Program-made: the position numbers and the translations under genes
Shown: in pieces, positions 40,797 through 50,357 of the stretch
Position numbering within the stretch: the first letter of the stretch is position 1
Layout of the letters: every line of letters starts with the position of its first letter
The notes under the pieces: generated by a model
Seen by the model: the letters and a program-made list of their open reading frames with translations, nothing else
What the model was told of the DNA's origin: nothing
Database searches by the model: none
DNA from: a virus
DNA length: 61,104 bases
Virus record (IMG/VR): IMGVR_UViG_3300030118_005363
Span: 1-61,104 of that record
Direction: 5' to 3' (one strand)

Positions 40797-43700
40797 AAAC
40801 AGTTAATTTTAACAATACTTTTTGGCTTAGTGGTTATTTTGATGACTTTCATAAGCCAGTTGGCGTTGCTGATGATAAAAATAGTGGCGCAACAAGAACG
40901 CATGACCACACTATAACGCACTTTGGTAGTATTTTAGGAGGCAACAATCCTTTTAATCCACGATTCAAACATTCATACTATGACCGTTTGCGCAGTGGTA
41001 GTTATCATGATGGAATGACGGGAGGATTCGGAACTGGCATTAGTGATAAGGCAATGATTTTTACTACTACTCTTGATAATAGATTAACTATGAATCGTGG
41101 TATTCATGAATGGATTACTGTTGATAATCAAAATTCAGATGGTCAATTTACAGAAAATCAAACATATTTATTTGCGCCTAATTCATTGTGCGCAAATAGA
41201 CAAAGATGGAACGGCGTAGGCAATGAAGGTTATTTAAGATTTAATAATGCGCATGATACTCAAGGACATTATTATGCGCCAACAGGAACAATAGACCCTT
41301 ATTATGGAGGAAGCAATGTATTTACGCCAAGAACTAATTTAGGTTTTAGTGGCGCAAATAGAAACCATCAAGGCGGCATGACAAGAATAATACAGGAAGT
41401 TCCAAATGCAACACAAATTCATACTCATTTTGCAGGTATCTATACCGGAGAACAGGCTCAAGCGGCATTAGACCACAGTTTAACAAGACCACAAAAATAT
41501 CTTCATAATATTACTTCTCCTTCCGGTCAAAATTTTATGATTAATTCGTTATATGATGATAGAACCGCTACTGGAACAAAGCGTTTGCTTAGTTATGACG
41601 GCGCACTAAGATTGCGTGGTTTAGGTGAAATGTTTCATCTGCGCATTGCTACACATAAAATTGGAGATTGGGATTTTTCACATTACATACTTAAAATTGG
41701 TTACAAAGATTCAACAACATACGATACTACGGCTGATGATTTTGCCGATAATTCTTGCATTGCAACACTTCTTCTTACAGGTGCAACATTAGGTATTGGT
41801 AATCTTGATAAATGGGATGGTAATACAGAATCAGCATATAATGCAGACGAAATATGGACTGATATATTTCTTCAATTTGATTTTAATGCTGGTGTTTGGG
41901 CGGCATACGCAAATGATGACACAACAGCATTTCAAAATGGTTTGATAAACCCAAGTGTAGATATGGCTACCGCAAAGGGTTGGAGTCTTGATGCAGAATG
42001 GCTTACCAATGGCTCGGAATCTTGTGTTGTTCTCGATACTTTGATTGATAGAGCAGGTGTAATTTTACCTCTCAATTGGCGAAATGGCGGTGTTTCATTT
42101 CCACCTCCTATTGAAGCACTAAATTTTACTTCGGGAATTGACAAAGTATCAACGCTTAGTGTTTGTATTCTTGATGATATGAACGAATATTCTTTGTCTG
42201 CTTTAACAACAGGTAGTAGTGCAAGTGAATGGCGATTACTTATGATGAATAGTGATGAGTCAAGAGTTCTTTGGTCGGGTTTTATAGATGGTGTGCAACA
42301 TTCACAAGATAAGCATGGTAATCTTTTAAAAACTACTATTGATGCAAGAGATTCATTAGGAACACTTGATAGAATACTTCCAGTATGGGAAACAGGTCAA
42401 AATGCACATACTTCTCTTAATCAACATATATCAATGGATGCCATAAATACAAAACGAAACTTTGAAACTGCGCAGATTTTAAGCACAATGTTATTTGGCG
42501 CAAATCAATTAATAGTATCAGAAAATACATTAGGTTTCAATGCCTTTAATGTTGGAGTAGGCGGAACAGTAGATGACACATTTATTGCAGACCCTAATTC
42601 AAGAACACGCAAATTTTCTGGTCAATCAATTCAAATGTATATTGGCGAGGATGAATACGGTGCAAATGAAATAGAAAAAGAATGGGAAGGAGGAAATAAT
42701 AATTTTTTTGGACTTCTTGATGTTATAGGTTTGCAAAAAGTAGGTTCTAACTGGGCTATATTTGTTGAGTATGACCCCGATATTGACGGACAACCTACTT
42801 TTGCTAATCTTTACGATAGTTCGGCTACAATAACAAGTCATAGAGGAATTGGTGTAGGAGATTCAATTGAATTAAAAGGAACAAACGGTAGTGGTGCAGG
42901 TTATGATGGCTCATATACTGTTAGCGCACTAACTGTTTTGCGCAGGGTTCAAAGAAATCAAGGCGGTTCGACTGCATATAGAAATGTTAATACTAAAAAA
43001 TATGTTGTTAGAATAGATACAACCACTACTTACAATGGTTCTGCTGATGAAAATTTAGAAATTTCTGCTGTAAGCAGACATTATACTAACGGCAATACAT
43101 CATATAGCACAGTTTTAACTTCAACAGGCAAACAAGAAATAGATTATGCGAATAATTTTAACGATAATAAAACAGAATTTCCAATATCACTAACTATTGA
43201 AACTTCTTCTGCGCATAATTTAGAAGTAGGAGATTGGATTATGATACCTAATGGTGTTTCATCAAATGTATATTTTTGTGAACCTTTTCAAGTTATAGGT
43301 GTAATTAGTTCAACAAAAATTCATACAGTAGCACCCTATGACGCTATCGGTGCTTCGACAGTAGGTTTTGCCTCTTTGTCTATTCCTCTTGTTAAAATGT
43401 CAGTTTATGACGCAAACCCTAACGCTATTGAAAATAGACCTGCAAAAGTAAAGCCAGTTATTTACAAATCCAGTATATTGACTAATTCGCTTTTGCGCAG
43501 ATATATGCACAGAACAATTCATGCTCGTTGGCTAAGAGATTTGCCTCTATCCCCTTATTTCCGAGCGCAGTTTGGTGTTATTGATGCTATTCCTCATTGG
43601 CGCACAGGACATAAAACTGCATTACAATATATGTTTAGTCCAAATCAAATGGATGCAGGCATAGGTTCAGTTAGTGCAGGGTTTAATGAAATCAATCCCG

Positions 43701-46700
43701 ATGGTTCAGTTATGAATTGGAGAGGTTTAGATGCAACATATCATGCTTCTAATCCTATAACTCCTACAACAACAGAATTGCACTTTGATGACCCCGCAAT
43801 GTGGTATTATATCAAAGTAAATAATATGGAAGATGACGGAATTATTCTTGAATTGCTCGACAAAGATACTCTTGATTCTCAATATGTTATTGGAAATGTT
43901 GTTAGTAATCCTCTTGGCGAAGCAGATTTAAGTTGGGATTCAGCAACAGATACATTTACTGTTACTGGTCTTGCAGGTAATATAAATAAAGGAGATATTG
44001 TAATACATGAAGGATTCCGTGATTTTGACCTTAATGGCGTGTTTAGAATACATCAAATGCAAGGTAGCACTGCTTACAGGGCTGAAAGAGTTACTTTTGA
44101 ACCAATGATTGATGAATTTGCTTATGTGCGCAGTAAATTTCAAGGTGGTTCTCAATGGTCTGCCGGTTCTGCGCATTATTTTGATGACCCCGATGCAATA
44201 AAAATTAACACAAAAGAAATAGAATTTACTCCGTTTTATCAGTTATTTAGCCCGAATCAAATACCTATAAGCCAAACAACGGGAACGCCTACCGTTGGAG
44301 GAAAAATAAGATATAATAAAATTATTATTAGCGGTATAAAAGGTATTAAAAAGACTTATGACCCCGATAGAACAATTGTTAGTCTGCGCAAAATTGATGA
44401 AAGCAATGGCTATAAGCATTGTTATGTTCTTTGGGCTGATATGCGCAATGACGGAACGGCAAATGCAGACGGCGGTTTGCGCAAACAAGATTTTGGAATG
44501 ATTTTACCGACAACGGAAAATTATAAAATTAATGTTTGTATTGCAGACCAGTTTGACGAAAACGGAAATCCCGATGTTTTTACTTCTTTAAAAATAGGCG
44601 AAGAAGTTGATTTGTGGCAATTCGATGCAACCGCAGAACCATATTACGGTGTTGCATGGTCTGCTTTGAATGGCGGTAGCGATTATGAACCTCTTGATGA
44701 TAGATACCATAACTGGAAAGATAAGGGAGGGTCGTTTATTATTATTGATGCTTCACGATTTTACAATCTAAATACTATGGCTACTGGTGGCAGAAGTGGC
44801 TACTCAAGCGGTGGTCTTGTGGACTTTGGGGATTATGTGCTTGCTACTAAAGGATTTCCCTATCTTACTGATGCTTATTACAAAGCAGGTATTGCTTCAT
44901 ACAGAAATACACAAACTATCAATTATACTACCCCACCAACGGCTTTTGTAGGGATTAGTGCGCACAAAAACTCTCTTTATATGCTAAATGATAAAACAAT
45001 ATTAGTTTCTGATATTGCTTTAGGCGCACAGAATATTGACATAGACGACCACACTTTGTTTAACACAAGTGGCACAGGCGCAATAATTTGTCAAACGGGA
45101 GAAAACCGTTCACAGGAGGATTTAATTTATTACTTTTCATGGACTGGTAAAACAACCACTGCAACAGGAGATAGATTAACAGGCGTGTATATTACTTCTA
45201 TTCCGGCTGAACAGATAACAGATATTGAAACAATTAATACAATTCTTGAATCAGAAAAAGAAAATCTAATTGCTACATCTTCAACGGTTGGTTCAAGGGC
45301 AAATATTACCTTAAAAGACCCCGATGATGAAACTTCAACAGGTGTTTTTAAGAAAGTATTAGTTTTCAATACACCGTCTGCGGTATTCCCACTGCGCCTT
45401 TCTGTAAATATTGAAGGAATAATTAAGTCAAAAAACACAGGAACATATTATGTGCATGATAAAATGCGCAGTATGTTTTCTCTTTCTTGCGCAGACACAT
45501 GGGCTACAAACACATCGCTTCCTTGTGTGTATCATATTCCTAAGACAAGACAAATGCCTAAAGAAATTGGTAGCGCAGATACAGATTCATTCGGTTCAAC
45601 ATTTGATGCTAAAAACACTACTATTCTTAATATGGCAAATGAAATAGTTGCAAAAGACGGCAATGGCGACACACACCAAACTACTTTTAATTATTTGATG
45701 GATAGAGATAACATAATGACAATAAGGCAAAAAATACCAAGCGGTATTGCTTTGAATAGAAATAATATGCTAAATTCAAAAATGTCATCAAGACTTGGTT
45801 CACAAATAACAAATGTGCGTGTTTATTACAATGGAAACTCAAACTTTGTTGATTTCCCCGAACCAGTATCGGGAACACCGACCCGTTGGCGCACATTGAA
45901 TTATGAAAATGTGTTTAGTCGTGATGAAGCAATGGCACTTGCAAAACAAGAGTTTTTGCGTGAAAGAGATGCGCAGGTTTCAATCAGCGCAGAAATACTA
46001 CTTACGGGAACACAAAAAAGCAAAATGCTTGACGGTGGTAGGTATGGTTATGTTCAAGATGCTTTTATCAGAAACTATCACTATGATAGATTTTCAAATG
46101 CGTCATGGACTAATATTTTTGGTGGCTTCCGGTATAGTGGTATTCAAGATTATAGGCACAGCAACAATGTTAGATTTAAACACAATACAAACCCTGCCGA
46201 AATTCTATTACAAGCAAAGGATAACTACCCATCAGACCCAACAGGAATTTTAGGAAAAACAGTTATCACCGACCCTTCTGCTTTTGATTTCTCCGCAAAC
46301 GGAATACATATTAGAAAAAGTAAATTTGGTTTTGAGTCCACATTTGATATTGGTTCTGCGGGTCAAGTTAGATATGGTAGTGGGTTATTAGGCACTTTAC
46401 AGGCAGGTTTTAATTCAATACCAAACGCAGGCGACACTGATAGATTAACAATTTTTTGCGATGCCGGATTCACGCCGCCGCCAACAAATCAAAACGGAGT
46501 ATCAATAATTCATGTTGATACTTTTGGTAGGTCAAGGGGTTATCCAACATACGCAACAAAGAGCCTAAGTCAATGCGTAAAAGTCATGTATGTCGAAAAA
46601 GATATGCCTTATGTTAGTGAAACTACTGGCAATGAATTGCGTTTGGGAATCACTATTGATGGTGGAAAAACTTCTCCCACTTCGGGCTTTGCGCAACAAC

Positions 46701-48157
46701 CTCCCGATGAAAGCACCACATTTAGACTGCATGTAATTGACCCAGTATTTGATGAATTACCAAGCGGTTCTTTACCGCCGGAATATGACGCTACAACAGG
46801 ATATGCTTCAAGTGTGCAGATAATCGGCAACGGTATGTATCGTGTGCAAGTGCCGACGCAATACTCATCGGAAGCAAGACACATAACTTTTGATGTGGAT
46901 TATGATTATTTGATGGGAATAGTGCGCAGAATGAATAGCGACATTGAGCCACTTCTACTGCAACAGTCTGAAATAGGAAACAACGGAAACTTATTTGGAA
47001 CAACATATCCCGACATAAACAAAAATGAGCATAGCGCATTTCCATTGGGTATATCCGTTGATGGGTTTGCAGGTGTTCAAGCAGAAGAAATTGTGCGCAG
47101 ATATTATTATGCGCCAAGAATAAAAATCGTTGATGATTTGATTTATCAGCCTGCTACAACACTAACTTTTACTGATACACACATTGATTTGACTTCTGAA
47201 ACGCTACACATCAGCGATATTACTTGGAAAAAGAACCACCAAGAGATTGATACCGTGTCTTTGAATCTTGAGCGCATTGCAAAACATTACAGTTATGGCT
47301 TCGCAGGTCTATTCAAGAGTATTACGGAAGGAGGCGGTAGTCCTAACAAACCACCAAGACCTACACCGCCTCCCCCAACGATACCGCCTGTGCCTGTTGT
47401 GCCTCCTTTAGGCGGCGGTGGTTTCATTAGACCTATTGGTGATTTATTTAGTAAAGCAAGGGGCGCAGACTCAAGCACGCACGGGTTTGCCGGTCTATCA
47501 GCAAACTTACTCGGCTCAAGTGATTATAGGGGATTGAAAGGAAAAGCAAACTTCGCAAACGATGTTGGTTTAGCGACGGGTAGTTTTGGAGTGATAGGTC
47601 AAAATAGACCGTCTGCTTCATTATCTAACGATAGAGATATTGATGGAATCGAATCTTCTATGATGGCGAGCGAAGGAACAAGCACACAAACTGCTGACGG
47701 TTTCATACTCGGCGGTATCATTGACGCAGACGCAGGCGCACAAGGAGAAACGCATAGCAACAGTATCAATGTGCGTGTGCCTAATGATATAAGCGAAGGC
47801 GGGTTTGTTAGCGTTGATGCAGTAGTTACATTCGGTGGCGATACTTCAAGCATTGCAGAATTAGCAACGACAATACTTTGCGCAGAAACAAGCGACCAAT
47901 TCACACAGACTACGAGAATACAAGGAAATACACTCGATGGCGAAACCCTAAGACGCACAGTAAATCTTGTCAATCCAGTCGCTATCAACGGTTCAAATGT
48001 GGCGGGGAATACAATAAAGGTAACAATATCAAGAAGCCCTGCGCAGGGTCAAGATAATGCAGGGTTTTCTTCTGTTGTTATCCATTCAATATCGGTAAAA
48101 ATGCGAAGATACAGTAATAGCGGAAATGCTCAAAGTAATAACTTCAAGCCTTATTGA
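40793..48157 (+). CDS. Giant tail hub/tip protein (2,454 aa)
   Basis: The largest gene, directly after the tape measure. The N-terminal 400 residues are beta-rich with LamG-like segments. From about residue 445 a part with ALNFTSGIDKVSTLSVCILD, VLWSGFIDGV and TTIDARDSLG resembles phage tail hub barrels. Another hub-like stretch near 1,705-1,760 reads RDEAMALAKQEFLRERDAQ...DAFIRNYHYDRF. Near residue 2,186 a proline-rich spacer (PNKPPRPTPPPPTIPPVP) leads to a C-terminal beta domain (VDAVVTFGGDTSS...). It probably combines hub, distal tail and central fibre functions that other phages split over several genes. Residue positions are approximate. Confidence 0.75.
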   Translation: MKTVNFNNTFWLSGYFDDFHKPVGVADDKNSGATRTHDHTITHFGSILGGNNPFNPRFKHSYYDRLRSGSYHDGMTGGFGTGISDKAMIFTTTLDNRLTMNRGIHEWITVDNQNSDGQFTENQTYLFAPNSLCANRQRWNGVGNEGYLRFNNAHDTQGHYYAPTGTIDPYYGGSNVFTPRTNLGFSGANRNHQGGMTRIIQEVPNATQIHTHFAGIYTGEQAQAALDHSLTRPQKYLHNITSPSGQNFMINSLYDDRTATGTKRLLSYDGALRLRGLGEMFHLRIATHKIGDWDFSHYILKIGYKDSTTYDTTADDFADNSCIATLLLTGATLGIGNLDKWDGNTESAYNADEIWTDIFLQFDFNAGVWAAYANDDTTAFQNGLINPSVDMATAKGWSLDAEWLTNGSESCVVLDTLIDRAGVILPLNWRNGGVSFPPPIEALNFTSGIDKVSTLSVCILDDMNEYSLSALTTGSSASEWRLLMMNSDESRVLWSGFIDGVQHSQDKHGNLLKTTIDARDSLGTLDRILPVWETGQNAHTSLNQHISMDAINTKRNFETAQILSTMLFGANQLIVSENTLGFNAFNVGVGGTVDDTFIADPNSRTRKFSGQSIQMYIGEDEYGANEIEKEWEGGNNNFFGLLDVIGLQKVGSNWAIFVEYDPDIDGQPTFANLYDSSATITSHRGIGVGDSIELKGTNGSGAGYDGSYTVSALTVLRRVQRNQGGSTAYRNVNTKKYVVRIDTTTTYNGSADENLEISAVSRHYTNGNTSYSTVLTSTGKQEIDYANNFNDNKTEFPISLTIETSSAHNLEVGDWIMIPNGVSSNVYFCEPFQVIGVISSTKIHTVAPYDAIGASTVGFASLSIPLVKMSVYDANPNAIENRPAKVKPVIYKSSILTNSLLRRYMHRTIHARWLRDLPLSPYFRAQFGVIDAIPHWRTGHKTALQYMFSPNQMDAGIGSVSAGFNEINPDGSVMNWRGLDATYHASNPITPTTTELHFDDPAMWYYIKVNNMEDDGIILELLDKDTLDSQYVIGNVVSNPLGEADLSWDSATDTFTVTGLAGNINKGDIVIHEGFRDFDLNGVFRIHQMQGSTAYRAERVTFEPMIDEFAYVRSKFQGGSQWSAGSAHYFDDPDAIKINTKEIEFTPFYQLFSPNQIPISQTTGTPTVGGKIRYNKIIISGIKGIKKTYDPDRTIVSLRKIDESNGYKHCYVLWADMRNDGTANADGGLRKQDFGMILPTTENYKINVCIADQFDENGNPDVFTSLKIGEEVDLWQFDATAEPYYGVAWSALNGGSDYEPLDDRYHNWKDKGGSFIIIDASRFYNLNTMATGGRSGYSSGGLVDFGDYVLATKGFPYLTDAYYKAGIASYRNTQTINYTTPPTAFVGISAHKNSLYMLNDKTILVSDIALGAQNIDIDDHTLFNTSGTGAIICQTGENRSQEDLIYYFSWTGKTTTATGDRLTGVYITSIPAEQITDIETINTILESEKENLIATSSTVGSRANITLKDPDDETSTGVFKKVLVFNTPSAVFPLRLSVNIEGIIKSKNTGTYYVHDKMRSMFSLSCADTWATNTSLPCVYHIPKTRQMPKEIGSADTDSFGSTFDAKNTTILNMANEIVAKDGNGDTHQTTFNYLMDRDNIMTIRQKIPSGIALNRNNMLNSKMSSRLGSQITNVRVYYNGNSNFVDFPEPVSGTPTRWRTLNYENVFSRDEAMALAKQEFLRERDAQVSISAEILLTGTQKSKMLDGGRYGYVQDAFIRNYHYDRFSNASWTNIFGGFRYSGIQDYRHSNNVRFKHNTNPAEILLQAKDNYPSDPTGILGKTVITDPSAFDFSANGIHIRKSKFGFESTFDIGSAGQVRYGSGLLGTLQAGFNSIPNAGDTDRLTIFCDAGFTPPPTNQNGVSIIHVDTFGRSRGYPTYATKSLSQCVKVMYVEKDMPYVSETTGNELRLGITIDGGKTSPTSGFAQQPPDESTTFRLHVIDPVFDELPSGSLPPEYDATTGYASSVQIIGNGMYRVQVPTQYSSEARHITFDVDYDYLMGIVRRMNSDIEPLLLQQSEIGNNGNLFGTTYPDINKNEHSAFPLGISVDGFAGVQAEEIVRRYYYAPRIKIVDDLIYQPATTLTFTDTHIDLTSETLHISDITWKKNHQEIDTVSLNLERIAKHYSYGFAGLFKSITEGGGSPNKPPRPTPPPPTIPPVPVVPPLGGGGFIRPIGDLFSKARGADSSTHGFAGLSANLLGSSDYRGLKGKANFANDVGLATGSFGVIGQNRPSASLSNDRDIDGIESSMMASEGTSTQTADGFILGGIIDADAGAQGETHSNSINVRVPNDISEGGFVSVDAVVTFGGDTSSIAELATTILCAETSDQFTQTTRIQGNTLDGETLRRTVNLVNPVAINGSNVAGNTIKVTISRSPAQGQDNAGFSSVVIHSISVKMRRYSNSGNAQSNNFKPY

Positions 48158-48161
48158 AGTG

Positions 48162-48234
48162 GTGCGGGAGAGCAGATGAGGAAAAGAAGCAAAAGAACCA
48201 AAACACATTTAGAATTGAGGTTGCTCTCCCGCAC
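48162..48234. terminator. Inverted repeat between convergent units
   Basis: GTGCGGGAGAGCA (48162-48174) and TGCTCTCCCGCAC (48222-48234) are perfect 13 bp arms around a 47 nt loop, located between the plus-strand virion operon and the minus-strand replication unit. It may separate the two transcripts or stabilise their ends. It lacks a flanking T-tract. Confidence 0.55.
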
Positions 48235-48253
48235 GCAATCTATCCTTGCTTAA
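48176..48253 (+). CDS. Possible basic micropeptide (25 aa)
   Basis: An ATG with GGGAGAG 3 nt upstream opens a 25-codon frame (MRKRSKRTKTHLELRLLSRT plus five) that covers the loop and right arm of the inverted repeat. Very basic. It may be chance. Confidence 0.25.
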   Translation: MRKRSKRTKTHLELRLLSRTQSILA

Positions 48254-48258
48254 ACTCT

Positions 48259-48963
48259 CTAATAAACCCACTGCTTGCGTAAGTCTTTCAATCGTCGTGC
48301 TATTGTTCTACCCACACCCTTAATCTTCATCAAATCCTTCTGTGTAGTCTTTGCCTTGAGCAATTCCGGTAGCGAACCATACTGCTTCATTATATCAATT
48401 GCAATCGGTTCTGTAATTCCTTGAATAGAACAAAGCGCACGCAGTCGTGGGTCATCGGGAGGTTGATTTTTAGGCACTGGTCTAAATTTACCACGCATTG
48501 CGCTGTTCATATTGAGAATAGCAAGCCATTCAACAAACTCATCCATGTCACTAAACTCGATTAGGCGAACCTTTGGGAATTGAGAGTATAGTGTCATCTT
48601 AAATGACTTGATGACTCTTTGTTGGCGCAATACTTCTCTTGCCACTTCCTGTCTTTTCGGTTTGCGCCCTTTGAAATAAGGTTTGAGTGTAGTGTTATAC
48701 ACTGCAAGTATGGGGTATTCAACCGCTTCGCATAATTCTGCTAACTGATGTTTGATTGTGCGCCCATTACGCCCGATGCCGAGAATGCTACGGTATAAAT
48801 CGTTGATTTCTTTAGCCTCTATTCCGTAATCGCCTATGATGTAATCACCTGTGCGCAGTCTTTTGACTACACACTGCCCCTTCGGGTCTGTTTTGCGATT
48901 TCCTACTTTGACAAACAAACGATGAAGAAGTTTTTCGTTCTCCCTGTCGTCTGCCGTTATCAT
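48259..48963 (-). CDS. XPF/ERCC4-type nuclease with helix-hairpin-helix domain (234 aa)
   Basis: Structure-specific DNA nuclease. The catalytic part shows TADDRE (residues 3-8), then GDY...GIEAKEINDLYRSI (near 40-60), which fits the GDx(n)ERKx3D motif with A in place of R. The C-terminal 60 residues contain two helix-hairpin-helix units (LCSIQGITEPIAIDIMKQYG and LMKIKGVGRTIARRLKDL). The family cleaves branched DNA such as flaps and forks; here it would process replication or recombination intermediates. It is the last gene of the minus-strand unit. Confidence 0.85.
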   Translation of the reverse strand: MITADDRENEKLLHRLFVKVGNRKTDPKGQCVVKRLRTGDYIIGDYGIEAKEINDLYRSILGIGRNGRTIKHQLAELCEAVEYPILAVYNTTLKPYFKGRKPKRQEVAREVLRQQRVIKSFKMTLYSQFPKVRLIEFSDMDEFVEWLAILNMNSAMRGKFRPVPKNQPPDDPRLRALCSIQGITEPIAIDIMKQYGSLPELLKAKTTQKDLMKIKGVGRTIARRLKDLRKQWVY

Positions 48964-48984
48964 CGGCTACCTTGTGCGCAGAAC

Positions 48985-49000
48985 GGGTATTTAAGCAGGG
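48985..49000 (-). promoter_or_regulatory. Candidate TATA box of the nuclease gene
   Basis: Minus strand CCCTGCTTAAATACCC, 22-37 nt before ATG 48963. It deviates from the GGGTTTATA family but has a good TTAAATA. Confidence 0.4.
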
Positions 49001-49003
49001 GTT

Positions 49004-49207
49004 TCAGTAAAGTGGACTTTCTGCTAAAGGTTCGTTCAAAACCCAACGCAAACTTTTGATTACACCACGCAAAGCGTTATAGTTTCTTATCGCCCTGCGC
49101 ATTTCTGTTTGGTCTGCGTAACTTCTATCAGTCAAAATTTGAAGCCATCTATCTCTTAACTTAGATGCTTCTTTCAGCATATCTCGTATTTCGTTATCAT
49201 CTTTCAC
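49004..49207 (-). CDS. Hypothetical helical protein (67 aa)
   Basis: Charged helical protein (EIRDMLKEASKLRDRWLQIL, EMRRAIRNYNALRGVIKSLR). A GTG at 49207 gives the shortest overlap with the primase gene (stop at 49197); the frame is open further upstream. Unrecognised; adjacency suggests a replication accessory. Confidence 0.5.
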   Translation of the reverse strand: MKDDNEIRDMLKEASKLRDRWLQILTDRSYADQTEMRRAIRNYNALRGVIKSLRWVLNEPLAESPLY

Positions 49208-50138
49208 AGAACCAACACCCTTTACCGTTGCACAAGTTATGTTTTTTATACCATAGTGGGGAAGGCGCATGTTCGTATTTGCGCACTGCACCCGCTACAT
49301 ACTTTCTTGTTATCGCCTCGTTGTAGTCTTGCCAATCAAGACCTTCTATGAACAAGCATATTTGGTCTGTTATTTCATGGTTTTCTTCGTCTGACAATGC
49401 AGAAGGTGATGCGTAAAACGCTAACTGTCTGCGCATTTCTTGAACAAGTGCTACTCGGACATGATGTGGTGGGTTGCTAACTTGTATCGCTCTTTCAAGA
49501 CAAGTCGGTAGTGCGCAGACACCATCAACAACACCCATTGATTTGCCTTCACCAACAAACGCAGTCTGTTTGCGCACAGGCATTGGATTGTCTTTAGCCC
49601 ACTTTACCAAATCAAAGCAATCATTTTCCGCAAAAGTGCCTTGAAACGGACACAAATGTTTGTATTCCGGTAATGGTTTTACAGGAATAGGAAAATCGAA
49701 AGGGTTGTCTGCAAACTCTTGCGCAGGGATTGAAACCGCCCACCTACCACGCTTGGGGTTGTATGTTCCCGATACTCTTGTTAGTTTTTCGGGATAACCG
49801 ACTCCATCAAGACTACTCAATCCTTCTGCCATCTTCCTTTGGTAACGGTCAAGATGTAAAGCCCATTCTCGGCCTCTTACGGGGCGTTTGAAGCATTGGT
49901 GGATATGAAACCCCCTGCCAGTCGCTACAAGCCTCACAACGCCGCTTAAACGATGAATTAGAGCAGAAACATCGGCCTTTACTTCTTCCATAGTGAAATC
50001 GTCGTTCATATCGAAATCCCACCATGCTCTATCCATGACGGCAGAATCGTAATTTCCTGCTTCATCAAAAGAAAATAGCGAAGTGTAAATCGAAGTCTTG
50101 CCGTTTAGTCTGCGCACATACTCAACAAAGTCTTGCAT
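49197..50138 (-). CDS. Archaeo-eukaryotic primase, PriS-type with PriL-like C-terminus (313 aa)
   Basis: The catalytic part has WWDFDMND (DxD metal ligands, about residues 39-46), GRGFHIH (about 74-80, His of the sxH motif) and LTRVSGTYNPKRGRWAVSIP (basic nucleotide-binding strand, about 120-140). The C-terminal third has CALPTCLERA, QICLF and HNLCNGKGCWFCER: cysteines suited to the iron-sulfur cluster of the large primase subunit. This looks like a PriS-PriL fusion in one chain, making RNA or DNA primers for the viral polymerase. The frame is open to 50198; ATG 50138 fits the family's N-terminus (MQDFVEYVRRLNG). Confidence 0.78.
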   Translation of the reverse strand: MQDFVEYVRRLNGKTSIYTSLFSFDEAGNYDSAVMDRAWWDFDMNDDFTMEEVKADVSALIHRLSGVVRLVATGRGFHIHQCFKRPVRGREWALHLDRYQRKMAEGLSSLDGVGYPEKLTRVSGTYNPKRGRWAVSIPAQEFADNPFDFPIPVKPLPEYKHLCPFQGTFAENDCFDLVKWAKDNPMPVRKQTAFVGEGKSMGVVDGVCALPTCLERAIQVSNPPHHVRVALVQEMRRQLAFYASPSALSDEENHEITDQICLFIEGLDWQDYNEAITRKYVAGAVRKYEHAPSPLWYKKHNLCNGKGCWFCER

Positions 50139-50204
50139 GTTATAACAAAAGGTTCTTTTCAAACCCACTTGTCGAGGGAAGTGTAGCATACAAATCAACC
50201 GAAA

Positions 50205-50357
50205 TTAACTGTCCTTAATAACCTCACGGTGGCCGCAAAACTTGCATATAGCGATTCTCTCATTTCCAGTTTCAATGTCACCAGTCAATAGAATCATAGG
50301 TTTGCCTTGCTCGTTACTAACTGTCATTTCACCATCACATTCTGCGCAAATAATCAT
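50205..50357 (-). CDS. Zinc-ribbon microprotein (50 aa)
   Basis: Found by direct translation: MIICAECDGEMTVSNEQGK through IAICKFCGHREVIKDS, a textbook four-cysteine ribbon. Its ATG overlaps the stop of the methyltransferase gene (ATGA). It sits between methyltransferase and primase genes and may assist either. Confidence 0.75.
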   Translation of the reverse strand: MIICAECDGEMTVSNEQGKPMILLTGDIETGNERIAICKFCGHREVIKDS

